Source: Alistipes sp. Zagget8 (GTDB taxonomy: Bacteria; Bacteroidota; Bacteroidia; Bacteroidales; Rikenellaceae). From it: a DNA stretch of 64,000 nucleotides. Below the pieces are notes generated by a model. The model saw only the letters and a program-made list of their open reading frames with translations. It had not been told where the DNA came from and searched no databases. Below are positions 28,727 through 38,400 of the stretch, piece after piece. The stretch is from positions 316,810 to 380,809 of the forward strand of contig MSHJ01000009.1 of assembly GCA_001941065.1 (NCBI GenBank), read 5' to 3'. The position numbers and the translations under genes were made by a program. How positions within the stretch are numbered: position 1 is the stretch's first letter; each line of letters opens with the position of its first letter.

Positions 28727-29041
28727 GTGAAAAGAGTTGCATTTAAAATGAAATTGAATCCGGGCTGCAAGGAGGAGTATATCCGCAGGCATAACGAAGC
28801 CTGGCCCGAACTGATGAAGAAGATAAAGGATAGCGGCGTGAGCGATTATTCGATATTTATCGACGACGAGACCGACATTCTTTTTGCTGTCCAGAAGGTG
28901 GAAGGAGAAAGCGGCTCGCAGGATATCGGCAATGAGGAGATCGTCCAGAAATGGTGGAAATATATGGCCGACATCATGGAGGTAAATCCGGATTGTTCGC
29001 CGGTTTCCATTCCGTTGAAAGAGGTTTTTTATTTAGAATAG
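28727..29041 (+). CDS. rhaM: L-rhamnose mutarotase
   Basis: Interconverts the anomers of L-rhamnose for intracellular catabolism. The protein is 104 residues, the same length as E. coli RhaM, and reads MKRVAFKMKLNPGC at the start (GTG codon). It carries the active-site helix YIRRHNEAWPELMKKI, the YSIFIDDETDILFAV strand pair and KWWKYMADIM near the C-terminus. No rhamnose isomerase, kinase or aldolase is in the window, so the rest of the pathway must be elsewhere. The gene is 6 bp after the HAD gene and 7 bp before the GH38-like gene. Fucose/other deoxyhexose mutarotation is an alternative. Confidence 0.85.
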   Translation: MKRVAFKMKLNPGCKEEYIRRHNEAWPELMKKIKDSGVSDYSIFIDDETDILFAVQKVEGESGSQDIGNEEIVQKWWKYMADIMEVNPDCSPVSIPLKEVFYLE

Positions 29042-29048
29042 TCCGACG

Positions 29049-31847
29049 ATGAGCAAAACTAAAGTACACGTTGTGTGTCAGACGCACTGGGACCGGGAGC
29101 ATCGCAGTAATTTTCAGGAGACGCGGCTGCTTTTAGTCGAAATGATGGATCGTTTGATGGCGATGTTCGACAACGATCCGGACTTTCATACGTTCATCAT
29201 CGACGGTCAAACTGTGGTCCTGGAGGATTATCTGGCCATCAAACCCTATAACAGGGCACGGATCGAGGAGCTGGTTCGCAGCGGGAAATTGCAGATCGGT
29301 CCCTGGTATACGCTTCCCGACCACACGTCGTCCAATCCCGAGTCTTTGATCCGGAATTTGCTGCTGGGGAAACAGCTGAGTCTCGAATTCGGCAAACGAA
29401 TGGATATCGGTTATTCGATTTTTTCGTTCGGACAGATCGGGCAGCTGCCCCAGATCTATAAGAATTTCGGAATAGACGAACTGATATTCTACAAGGGGGC
29501 TCCGCTCAATGAGTTGAAATTCAATGAATATTATTGGGAGGCTCCAGACGGGTCGAGAGTCCTGGCGTCGAGGCTGGGCGATTGGTTCCGGTGTAATTTC
29601 TTCGTCTATTTCACGGTACCGGTGATCTTAGGCGGAGATATGAATAAATTCGGGGGTTGGAAATGTCTGTTCAATGACAAGCGCAAGTTGACCCTCGGCT
29701 GCGACCCCGTATTCGGATGGCAGCCTGCCGTCGAGCTGGAACCCGATATCCGGATCAGGCGGGAGGAGATTCCCGGTGCGATAGACAATGTATTGCACAC
29801 GGTTCGCAACAGCCACAGCAAAAATGTGAAGATCGCCATGGAGGGCATCGATTTTTCGTGCCCCGTACCCGAGCTGACGGCTGCCATGAAAGAGGCCAAT
29901 GAGATTTGCGCCGACAAGGTCGAACTCGTCCAGAGCGATCTGAGACAGTATTTCGACGATTTCAAAAAGGATGTCGACCTGTCCATGCTGGAGGTGCTCA
30001 AAGGAGAGATGCGTTATGGTCCTATCGGCAAGATACACAGCGAGACCATCAGTTCCACGACGTTCCTGAAGCAGTTGACCGCCAAGGCCGAAACGATGCT
30101 GTTGCACTATATCGAGCCTTATGCGGCATTCATGCAGCAGTATGGCTATGCCTATCCGAAAGACATCCTGATGGAGGCATGGCGCAACATCATGAAGGTC
30201 GAGGCCCACGACTCCATTCACGGAGCGGGAACCAAGGAGATCGTGTCGAACTCCGTCTATATCATAAATCAGGCAATAGATATTGCGCAGGCCGTCGCCC
30301 GCCGCGGGTTTGAAAACGTTATCCGGCAGATCGACACGACATCCGTCGACGCGGACGAGATACTGCTCACCGTCTTCAATCCGCTGCCGTATACCTATGA
30401 CGGAGTGATCCGCCTGAAAATCAACCTGCCCCGTGAAGACTATGCCAAGTCGCTGACGGTGAAGGATTTTGACGGCAATGTCGTCGACAGTTACATCTAC
30501 GATCGGTGCGATACCGTTTTGGGTGCTGTGAATCCGGAAAATCGGCCCAAGTCGATTTTCGTGCGGACATTTACCGCCGACCTCTTTGTAAAGGATATTC
30601 CGGCTTTGGGCTACAAGACCCTGCGGGTGGAGCGGAGCAAAAATCCGAATTCGGAGGAGAATCCGTTCGGGGAGCCTTATTTCCCGTACAAACCGATTGT
30701 TTGTCGTGACGGATCGCTCAATAACGGCAAATTGAAAATTACGGTTAATCCGGATTGTACGCTCCGCATCGAAGACCTCGAAACGGGGGCATTGCAGGAG
30801 CGCACCCATATTTTGCGCGACAGCGGGGACGCCGGCAATGTCTGGGTCAATGTCGAGCCCTCTTTCAATCAGATACATATTCCGTTGGCGTCAGCGGCCG
30901 AATTGCGCATCCGGGAAAATTCCTCGATACGGGGTTGTGTGGACGTCTGCTACAAACTGCGGCTCCCGATGGGGGTTGAGAAGGATAAAAAGCACCGCAG
31001 CGCCAATTATCGGGATGTCGACATCGTTTCGACCATATCGCTGGATCGGGATTCCAAGACAATCAAATTCAAGACCTCGGTGAATAATGTCGTCGAGGAT
31101 CATAAACTGTCCGTCCTGTTCCCGACGGGAGTTGCTGCGACCAAATCTTACAGTGACGGCTCTTTTGAGGTTGTAGAGCGTCCGATAGATTATACGACCA
31201 ATCGGGGCGGTCGCACCGGGGATGAAATCTTGTGTCATCCCATGCAGAAATTTATCGATATTTCCGATGGCAAACACGGGGTGGCTTTGATGAGCAAGGG
31301 CATTCACGAGTATCGCACGGATGTGATCGATGGAAAAGCCGCCGTCGAGTTGACCTTGCTGAGGGCTGTGACGCAGACATTCCCCATTCACGGGGATGTG
31401 TTTATCGAATTCGATGAGAATCCGGCGCAGTCCCAGGGAGAGCAGACCTTTGAATATGCCTTGGATTTCCATACCGGAGACTATCTGGAGGGGGATGTCC
31501 TGAAGACGGCTTATTGCTATGTGGTTCCTCCCGCGGTATATCAGCACGCGCCCGGCATGCACCGTGGCATGTTGCCGCTGTCTCACTCGTTCATTACAAA
31601 ATCGAACGATGCCGTGACCCTGCATGCCGTCAAAAAGGAAGAGTGCGGAGATGGCATGATCATCCGGTTGTGCAATCCGTCTGCGGAGAGGCAGCAGGAG
31701 ACGTTGTCCCTGAAACATCGATGCTCTCACGCCTGGTTGTGTCATGCCGATGAGCGTGAAATAGCTCCGGTCGGCATCAAGGATGGCTGCATTCAGCTGG
31801 ATATCGAACCTTATAAGATCGTAACGTTAAAGCTGCTGTTGCATTAA
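29049..31847 (+). CDS. GH38 alpha-mannosidase-like protein lacking the catalytic nucleophile
   Basis: Cytosolic-looking protein (no signal peptide) of 932 residues with the full GH38 layout: N-terminal barrel starting HVVCQTHWDRE (His13, Asp15 as metal ligands), a three-helix middle domain (SETISSTTFLKQL), His387 in VEAHDSIHGAG, and a long beta-sandwich C-terminus. In the motif that normally reads PDSFGHxxQxPQ, positions 124-129 are I-F-S-F-G-Q. Phe125 thus replaces the Asp that is both nucleophile and metal ligand, and Gln129 replaces His. The later Asp268 (EGIDFS) is kept. It cannot use the standard GH38 mechanism, so it is either a binding protein or an enzyme with changed chemistry. It is co-transcribed with L-rhamnose mutarotase. 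Confidence 0.8.
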   Translation: MSKTKVHVVCQTHWDREHRSNFQETRLLLVEMMDRLMAMFDNDPDFHTFIIDGQTVVLEDYLAIKPYNRARIEELVRSGKLQIGPWYTLPDHTSSNPESLIRNLLLGKQLSLEFGKRMDIGYSIFSFGQIGQLPQIYKNFGIDELIFYKGAPLNELKFNEYYWEAPDGSRVLASRLGDWFRCNFFVYFTVPVILGGDMNKFGGWKCLFNDKRKLTLGCDPVFGWQPAVELEPDIRIRREEIPGAIDNVLHTVRNSHSKNVKIAMEGIDFSCPVPELTAAMKEANEICADKVELVQSDLRQYFDDFKKDVDLSMLEVLKGEMRYGPIGKIHSETISSTTFLKQLTAKAETMLLHYIEPYAAFMQQYGYAYPKDILMEAWRNIMKVEAHDSIHGAGTKEIVSNSVYIINQAIDIAQAVARRGFENVIRQIDTTSVDADEILLTVFNPLPYTYDGVIRLKINLPREDYAKSLTVKDFDGNVVDSYIYDRCDTVLGAVNPENRPKSIFVRTFTADLFVKDIPALGYKTLRVERSKNPNSEENPFGEPYFPYKPIVCRDGSLNNGKLKITVNPDCTLRIEDLETGALQERTHILRDSGDAGNVWVNVEPSFNQIHIPLASAAELRIRENSSIRGCVDVCYKLRLPMGVEKDKKHRSANYRDVDIVSTISLDRDSKTIKFKTSVNNVVEDHKLSVLFPTGVAATKSYSDGSFEVVERPIDYTTNRGGRTGDEILCHPMQKFIDISDGKHGVALMSKGIHEYRTDVIDGKAAVELTLLRAVTQTFPIHGDVFIEFDENPAQSQGEQTFEYALDFHTGDYLEGDVLKTAYCYVVPPAVYQHAPGMHRGMLPLSHSFITKSNDAVTLHAVKKEECGDGMIIRLCNPSAERQQETLSLKHRCSHAWLCHADEREIAPVGIKDGCIQLDIEPYKIVTLKLLLH

Positions 31848-31855
31848 AGGGCTGT

Positions 31856-31880
31856 TCCTCCTTTCGGGAGGTCTGTTTTT
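31856..31880 (+). terminator. Weak terminator after the GH38-like gene
   Basis: Short stem CCTCC/GGAGG (31857-31861, 31867-31871), followed by T5 at 31876-31880. Stem strength is modest, so read-through to the epimerase gene is likely. Confidence 0.4.
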
Positions 31881-31896
31881 AGATGATGTTTCACCA

Positions 31897-32988
31897 ATGG
31901 ATGAACTGGAATTCTGTGCCGGATTCGAATCCGCGGGCGCATGCCTGATAACACTCCGGAACCGGCTCGGATCGCAGGCCGCCTTTACCAATTACGGCGC
32001 CCGATGGGTTGATATGGCTTTGGCAGACCCGTCGGGCAATCCGTTGCGGACCGTGTTGGGATTCGATATCCTGCAGGCTTATTTGGATGCCGGGGAAAAG
32101 TATCACGGCGCAATCGTAGGACGGGTCTGCGGACGCATGAAAAACGCGGCCTTTACGCTGGATGGCCTTACTTACCGATTGGCGGCCAACGACGCTTACG
32201 GAGATCCCGTGAAAAACCATTTGCATGGCGGTTTGCAGGCGTTTCACAACCGATTCTGGAATGCCGGATTTCGTCGGACTCCGAATGGCAGCGATTGCGC
32301 CGTGTTTTCCCTCTTCTCTCCGGACGGGGACGAGGGCTATCCGGGGAATTTGCAGGTGGCGGTGACTTATACGCTTCTCCATGACAGCGATACGGTTGTC
32401 ATGGAGTGCCGTGCATATTCGGATCGGCCGACCGTGGTGAATCTGACAAACCATGCGTTCTTTAACCCCGCCGGCCACGGAAATGCCATGTGCGTTGCAG
32501 ATCATCGGCTGACCCTCGCGGCCGACCGGATGGTCGCCTGTGACGACTGCCTGATTCCGACGGGTCGTTTAACGCCGTTGGCCGGAACTTATGCCGATTT
32601 CTCCCGGGGACAGACTCTGGCGGATGCCATCGCTGCCGGAGACGCACGGGTCCGGTCGGATGGCGGCTTTACGATTGCCTATGTTCTGAATGACGAAACT
32701 CCTCAGACAAGGCCCTGCCGTTTCGCCGCGCGGCTCGAAGATCCCGGAAGCGGACGTTATCTGGAATTATTCACGGATCGACCCTCCCTGCAATTATATA
32801 ACGGGTATTTCATGGACGGCAGCGACATCGGGCATGACGGGGTTCCCTATTATGCCGGTTCGGGTGTGGCTTTGGAGCCCCAGGATTTTCCCGATGCGCC
32901 GAATCATCCGGAGTTCCCTTCGATCACGGTCATGCCGGAACATCCTTATCGCCAACATACCGAATACGTATTCGGAAAGCGGCGATAG
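31897..32988 (+). CDS. galM: Aldose 1-epimerase (galactose mutarotase)
   Basis: Interconverts alpha and beta anomers of galactose or glucose, feeding the sugar released by the GH36 enzyme into metabolism. 363 residues with no signal peptide, so cytosolic. GalM hallmarks are visible in order: FTNYGARWVDM, YHGAIVGRVCGR, KNHLHGG (first active-site His region), VVNLTNHAFFNPAG (second His), and the C-terminal GVALEPQDFPDAPNHPEFP with the catalytic Glu region. It closes the plus-strand metabolic cluster and faces the AraC gene tail to tail. Confidence 0.9.
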   Translation: MDELEFCAGFESAGACLITLRNRLGSQAAFTNYGARWVDMALADPSGNPLRTVLGFDILQAYLDAGEKYHGAIVGRVCGRMKNAAFTLDGLTYRLAANDAYGDPVKNHLHGGLQAFHNRFWNAGFRRTPNGSDCAVFSLFSPDGDEGYPGNLQVAVTYTLLHDSDTVVMECRAYSDRPTVVNLTNHAFFNPAGHGNAMCVADHRLTLAADRMVACDDCLIPTGRLTPLAGTYADFSRGQTLADAIAAGDARVRSDGGFTIAYVLNDETPQTRPCRFAARLEDPGSGRYLELFTDRPSLQLYNGYFMDGSDIGHDGVPYYAGSGVALEPQDFPDAPNHPEFPSITVMPEHPYRQHTEYVFGKRR

Positions 32989-32998
32989 CCGATGACGG

Positions 32999-33023
32999 GG
33001 GCTGGCCGGAATCCGGTCAGCCC
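32999..33023. terminator. Bidirectional hairpin between galM and the AraC gene
   Basis: 11-bp stem (32999-33009 with 33013-33023) containing one G-T wobble and a 3-nt loop. The AraC stop codon (33017-33019) lies inside the right arm. Confidence 0.55.
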
Positions 33024-33922
33024 TTCTTCGACATTCTGTATTCCCGGGGCGATATGCCCATTATTTTCGAAAAAAGGCGGGAGAAATAGTAGCAGTCTTC
33101 AATGCCTATTTTGTGGCATATCTGGTTGATTTTCATGTCTGTGAAATCAAGCAGCCGGCAGGCTTTCTGGATTTTGATCTGATTGAAATAAGCCGTAGGC
33201 GAATAGCCGGTCCGTTGGCGGAAGATCATCGAAAAGTGCGAAGGCGAATACCCGATATGCCCGGTAATATCAGAGAGGCTCAGTTTCTTTTCGACATTCT
33301 CGATCATATAATGGATTGCGGCCGTCACGATGTCGAATTCGGATTCGGCGGATTGTGCCGCATTGCGGTAGGATTGCAGATAGCGCAGCGACCCCAGGAA
33401 ATGAAAGAACACGGAGGTGGCATACAGCAGATTCTCGGTGCTGTATCCCATGCAGAGCGTCCGGAAAATATCCTCGAAAAGGTCGTTGCGGTCGTTGATG
33501 CGGGAATTCATATTGGGACGTATGTCCGTGGGGCGTGCGAAATTATCGGCGTAAAAGCCCGCCAGATGGCCTTTGAAATGAATCCAGTAGATTGTCCAGG
33601 GTTCCTCGTCGGAGGCCGTGTAACTGTGAGGAACTCCGGCCGGGAGGATGAAGAACTGATTCCGGTTCACCGGAAAAGTCTCGCCGTGCAGCCGGAAACT
33701 CCCTTTTCCCTCGACACAGTAGATCAGGACGTATTGGGAGATGGGTTCCCGGCGTTCCCGGTAGTGGTATTTGGCGTGCGGGTAATAACCGATGTCCGTA
33801 ATGTGAAGCTGGGCCGACAGCGGGTTTTTCTCCATTTGCCTGACAATGGAGAGAGGCAGCACCAATGCCCGTTCGCCGCTGAATCCGTCTTTTCGTTTCA
33901 TATTCTTCCGGGTCAGGTTCAA
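33017..33922 (-). CDS. AraC-family transcriptional regulator with cupin sensor domain
   Basis: 301-residue DNA-binding protein. The N-terminal ~160 residues form an AraC-type sugar-binding cupin (GYYPHAKYHYRERRE, QFFILPAGVPHSYTA). The C-terminal ~100 residues form a double helix-turn-helix (LSLSDITGHIGYSPSHFSMIF, then INQICHKIGIEDCYYFSRLF) ending in the AraC signature MGISPREYR. It is divergent from the sugar porter/DUF5107 operon with a 140-bp gap between them, and probably controls it in response to a sugar. An alternative start is Met at 33901. The 140-bp gap has a weak minus-strand -7 match (TATCTTTA, 33945-33938) and no clear plus-strand box. Confidence 0.88.
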   Translation of the reverse strand: MNLTRKNMKRKDGFSGERALVLPLSIVRQMEKNPLSAQLHITDIGYYPHAKYHYRERREPISQYVLIYCVEGKGSFRLHGETFPVNRNQFFILPAGVPHSYTASDEEPWTIYWIHFKGHLAGFYADNFARPTDIRPNMNSRINDRNDLFEDIFRTLCMGYSTENLLYATSVFFHFLGSLRYLQSYRNAAQSAESEFDIVTAAIHYMIENVEKKLSLSDITGHIGYSPSHFSMIFRQRTGYSPTAYFNQIKIQKACRLLDFTDMKINQICHKIGIEDCYYFSRLFSKIMGISPREYRMSKKG

Positions 33923-34062
33923 TACTTTATTCTTTCGTAAAGATAGGTAATTATTTCCGCATCGTAAAATTATCCATGTTTTATTCGGGTCCGTCTATTT
34001 CCCCGCAGCGTTTATTCTTCTTTCTTTGCAATATCGAAATTCACTAAACTACAAACCTTTCC

Positions 34063-35439
34063 ATGAAACGATTCAATATGCTCTACATTCTGCTCATCAG
34101 CCTCGTGTCGGCGATGGGCGGGCTGTTGTTCGGTTACGACTGGGTCGTAATCGGCGGAGCCAAAATCTTCTATGAGCCGTTTTTCGGGCTCGAAGGGCTG
34201 GCGGCCATGCGCGGCTGGGCCATGAGTTGTGCGTTGGTCGGCTGTCTGGCCGGAGCGCTGCTTGCCGGGATGTGGTGCGACCGTTACGGCCGAAAGAAAA
34301 TGCTGATCATCGCCTCCGTGCTCTTCACGGTCTCCGCTGTCGGGGTGGGGTCGGCAAACGGATTCACTGAATTTATCCTTTACCGCATCGTCGGGGGATT
34401 CGGTATCGGCATTGCTTCGAACGTATCGCCCATTTACATTGCGGAGGTGACCCCCGCATCCATCCGCGGACGTTTCGTGTCGCTGAACCAGCTGACTATC
34501 GTATTGGGCATCCTCGCTGCGCAGATCGTCAACTGGGCCATTGCCCGGCACTTTACGGTCGGCGGGGAGACACTCAATCCGCAGAGTCTCGAATGGGCCT
34601 GGCGCTGGATGTTCTGGGTGGGAGCCGTCCCGGCCATTATCTTTTTCGGGCTTTCGTTCGTTATTCCCGAAAGTCCGCGTTGGCTGGCTCTCAACGGCCG
34701 GGAACAGTCTGCCCGCCGGATCTTTACCCGGATTGGCGGCGAGGAGTATGCCGTCAAGGCTTTGGAGGAGATTGAAATGCTCAAAGGCGGAGCCGGAGAG
34801 CGGGTCTCTCTCTCGAAAATCTTCCATCCTTCCACCCGTCGTGTCCTGATCCTCGGCGTGGTGCTGGCCGTATTCCAGCAATGGTGCGGAATCAACGTCA
34901 TATTCAACTATGCCCATGAAATATTCTCGGCTGCCGGATATGCTGTTTCCGATGTATTGATGAACATCGTCGTAACGGGCGTCACGAATGTCATATTCAC
35001 GCTGGTGGCCGTCTATACCGTAGATCGTTGGGGCCGCCGTGTGCTGATGACCGCGGGTTCTGCCGCCCTGGCCGTCATATATGCTATATTGGGTACGGCC
35101 TACTATTTCGAGGTGAGCGGATGGACCATGCTGTTGCTGGTCGTGTTGGCGATCGCTGCCTACGCCATGTCGCTGGCCCCGATCGTATGGGTCGTGCTGT
35201 CGGAAATATTCCCCGCAAAGATGCGAGGGGCGATGATGGCGCTTTCGACCTTTTGCCTGTGGGCGGCCAGTTTCCTGCTGACTTACACGTTCCCGCTGCT
35301 CAACGAATGGCTGAAAGCTTCCGGGACCTTCTGGGTCTACGGCGGTATCTGTTTGGCGGGCTTCTTTTTCATCCGGTCCTATTTGCCGGAGACGAAAGGG
35401 AAAAGCCTGGAACAGATCGAAAAAGAAATTACCAAATAA
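34063..35439 (+). CDS. MFS sugar porter (SP family, XylE-like)
   Basis: Proton-coupled monosaccharide importer, 458 residues, twelve helices. SP-family marks are all present: GGLLFGYDW in helix 1, DRYGRKK between helices 2 and 3, YRIVGGFGIGIASNVSPIYI, the PESPRWL motif before the central loop, DRWGRR between helices 8 and 9, and PETKGKSLEQI at the C-terminus. It is followed 18 bp later by the DUF5107/TPR gene. The pair with a divergent AraC gene is a compact sugar-uptake unit. The exact sugar (xylose, arabinose, rhamnose or galactose) cannot be told from the sequence. Confidence 0.9.
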   Translation: MKRFNMLYILLISLVSAMGGLLFGYDWVVIGGAKIFYEPFFGLEGLAAMRGWAMSCALVGCLAGALLAGMWCDRYGRKKMLIIASVLFTVSAVGVGSANGFTEFILYRIVGGFGIGIASNVSPIYIAEVTPASIRGRFVSLNQLTIVLGILAAQIVNWAIARHFTVGGETLNPQSLEWAWRWMFWVGAVPAIIFFGLSFVIPESPRWLALNGREQSARRIFTRIGGEEYAVKALEEIEMLKGGAGERVSLSKIFHPSTRRVLILGVVLAVFQQWCGINVIFNYAHEIFSAAGYAVSDVLMNIVVTGVTNVIFTLVAVYTVDRWGRRVLMTAGSAALAVIYAILGTAYYFEVSGWTMLLLVVLAIAAYAMSLAPIVWVVLSEIFPAKMRGAMMALSTFCLWAASFLLTYTFPLLNEWLKASGTFWVYGGICLAGFFFIRSYLPETKGKSLEQIEKEITK

Positions 35440-35457
35440 CATAAGTATAGTCACGAT

Positions 35458-38400
35458 ATGAACAAAGTGAATGTATGGGAGGAGGACATCCTGCTCCCTA
35501 CCTACGGTGTCGGTAAACCGGAAAAGAACCCCATGTTCCTGGAAAAACGCGTCTATCAGGGCAGCAGCGGTGTCGTCTATCCTTATCCGGTGATCGAGAA
35601 GATCGAGGATGTCTGCGAGGAAAAAAGCTACCATGCCGTTTTTTTGGAGAATGAATACCTCAAGATCATGGTATTGCCCGAACTGGGCGGACGTATCCAA
35701 ATGGCATACGACAAAATCAAGGAGCGCCATTTCATTTATTACAACCATGTGATAAAACCCGCACTGGTCGGGTTGGCCGGGCCCTGGATTTCCGGGGGTA
35801 TCGAGTTCAACTGGCCGCAGCACCACCGTCCGAGCACCTTCCTGCCGGTCGATTTCAGCATCGAACGGCGGGACGACGGATCGGCGGTCGTCTGGGTGAG
35901 CGAGCGCGAACGGATGTTCCACCAGAAAGGAATGGCCGGATTTGTCCTCAGTCCCGGCCGTGCCGTGCTGGAGATCGTCGGAAAACTCTACAATCCGACG
36001 CCCGTGCCGCAGACCTTTCTGTGGTGGGCGAATCCCGCCGTTGCGGTCAACGACCACTACCAGTCGGTTTTTCCGGGAGATGTGAATGCCGTGTTTGACC
36101 ATGGTAAGCGCGACGTCTCGAAATACCCCATCGCTACGGGAGTCTACTACAAGATGGACTATTCGGCCGGAGTGGACATTTCCCGCTATAAGAATATCCC
36201 CGTCCCGACCTCTTACATGGCGATCCGTTCGAAATACGATTTTGTCGGCGGTTATGAGAACGACACCCGGGCCGGTGTCCTGCACGTTGCCGATCACCAC
36301 ATTTCGCCCGGCAAGAAACAGTGGACGTGGGGATGCGGTGATTTCGGACGGGCCTGGGACCGGAACCTGACCGATCAGGACGGGCCTTATATCGAACTGA
36401 TGACGGGGGTTTATACCGACAACCAGCCCGATTTCACCTGGTTGCAGCCTTATGAGGAGAAGACCTTCACACAATATTTCATGCCCTACCGCGAACTGGG
36501 CGTCGTGAAAAACGCAACGGCCGACCTGCTGATGAATCTCGAACCGGCCGAAGCCGGACGGCATACGCTGAAACTCTTCGCCACTTCGGAGCAGCCCGCT
36601 CTGCACATCGTCGTGGAGCACAACGGACGGGTTTGTTTCGACGAGGTTCGGAGCCTCTCCCCGAAAGCGGTTTTCGATGCTTCGGTGCCGGTGTCGGAAT
36701 TGCGCGGCATTCGTGTTCGCGTGCGTGATGCCCGCGGGAAGCTGCTGCTGAGCTGGGAGCCCGAATCCGACGCGATCAAGCCGGTTCCCGATCCGGCAAA
36801 GCCCGCACTCGATCCCGCTGAAATAGATACTGCGGAGCAACTCTATCTGACGGGACTTCACCTGGAACAATATCGTCACGCGACCTACAATCCGACGGAT
36901 TACTATCTGGAAGCATTGCGCCGTTTTCCGAACGACGTGCGGAACAACAATGCCATGGGATTATGGCTCATTCGCAAAGGCCGCTTTGCCGAAGCGGAAC
37001 CCTATCTGCGCAAGGCCGTAGAGGTGTTGACCGAACGGAACCCGAACCCATACGACGGCGAGCCGCTCTACAACCTGGGTTTGTCGCTCAAATACCAGGG
37101 GCGTTCGGACGAGGCCTACGACTGTTTCTACAAAGCCTGCTGGAATGCCGCCTGGCAGGATGCCGGTTATTTTTCGCTGGCTCAACTCTCCGCAGCGGCC
37201 GGACGGTGGGAAACGGCACTCCATGAGATTGACAAATCGTTGCTGCGCAACTGGCACAACCTGCGTGGCCGTCACCTCAAATGCACCGTTCTTCGTCATC
37301 TCGGACGGCGGGATGAAGCCTTGGCCCTGATTGCCGATTCCCTCGGTATCGACCGGTTCAATTTTGGGTGCAAGTTCGAAGAATATCTCATTTCGGCGGA
37401 CAATGCGCTGCTCGAGGCGCTTGATATACAGATGCGCAGCGAGGCACATAATTACGAGGAGCTTTTCCGGGACTATGCAGATGCCGGTTGCTGGGAAGAA
37501 GCGCTCGCCGTCGCAAACGCGGCGCTTGCGTATGTCACTACACCCTGTCCGATGCTCCACTATTACAGGGGCTGGGCTTTGATCCGCCTGAACCGCAACG
37601 AAGAGGCCGTCGAGGCCGTTGCCCGAGCCGAAAAAGAGACTCCGGACTGTTGCTTCCCGAACAGTCTGGACGACATCGAAGCATTGCAGGCCGCTTCGGA
37701 ACTGTTGTCCGGTGCGCCTCGGGCCCTTTACTATCTGGGTAATTTGTGGTACGACAAACGACAGTACGCCGAGGCCGTCGCCTGCTGGGAGGCCTCCGCG
37801 GCGCTCGACGGGAAATTTCCGACCGTATTGCGCAACCTTGCGTTGGCCTATTTCAACAAGTTAAATCGCAGGGAAGAGGCTGTCCCGCTGCTCGAACGCG
37901 CCTTTGCGCTCGACACGGCGGATGCCCGGATTCTGATGGAACTCGACCAGCTCTACAAGCGGCTGAACCGTCCTCATGCCGAACGCCTGGTATTTCTGGA
38001 GCGTTACCGGGATACGGCTTTCCGGCGGGACGATCTGTATCTGGAATACGCTACGCTGCTCAACCAGGTCGGCCGTTACGAAGAGGCGATGGCGTTGATC
38101 GACGGGCATAAATTCCACCCTTGGGAGGGTGGCGAAGGCAAGGTGCCTGCACAATACCAGTTAGCACGGCTGGAATTGGCAAAACGCTGCCTTGCCCGCA
38201 AGGAGTATGACCGGGCGCTGGAGCTGATCGATCAGTGTTATGTCTATCCGCACCATCTCGGTGAAGGGAAGCTTCCCGGGGTCCAGGAAAACGATTTTAA
38301 CTATTACAAGGCGCGGATTCTCGAACAGGCCGGACGTGCGGAGGAGGCTCGTGGGCTTTACGAGGCTGCTTCGGTGGGGAACAGCCAGCCCGCGGCGGCG

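Noticed and set aside
34012..36879. 955-codon minus-strand frame
   Set aside because: Antisense to the sugar porter and DUF5107 gene; His/Gly/Asp-rich with no domain.
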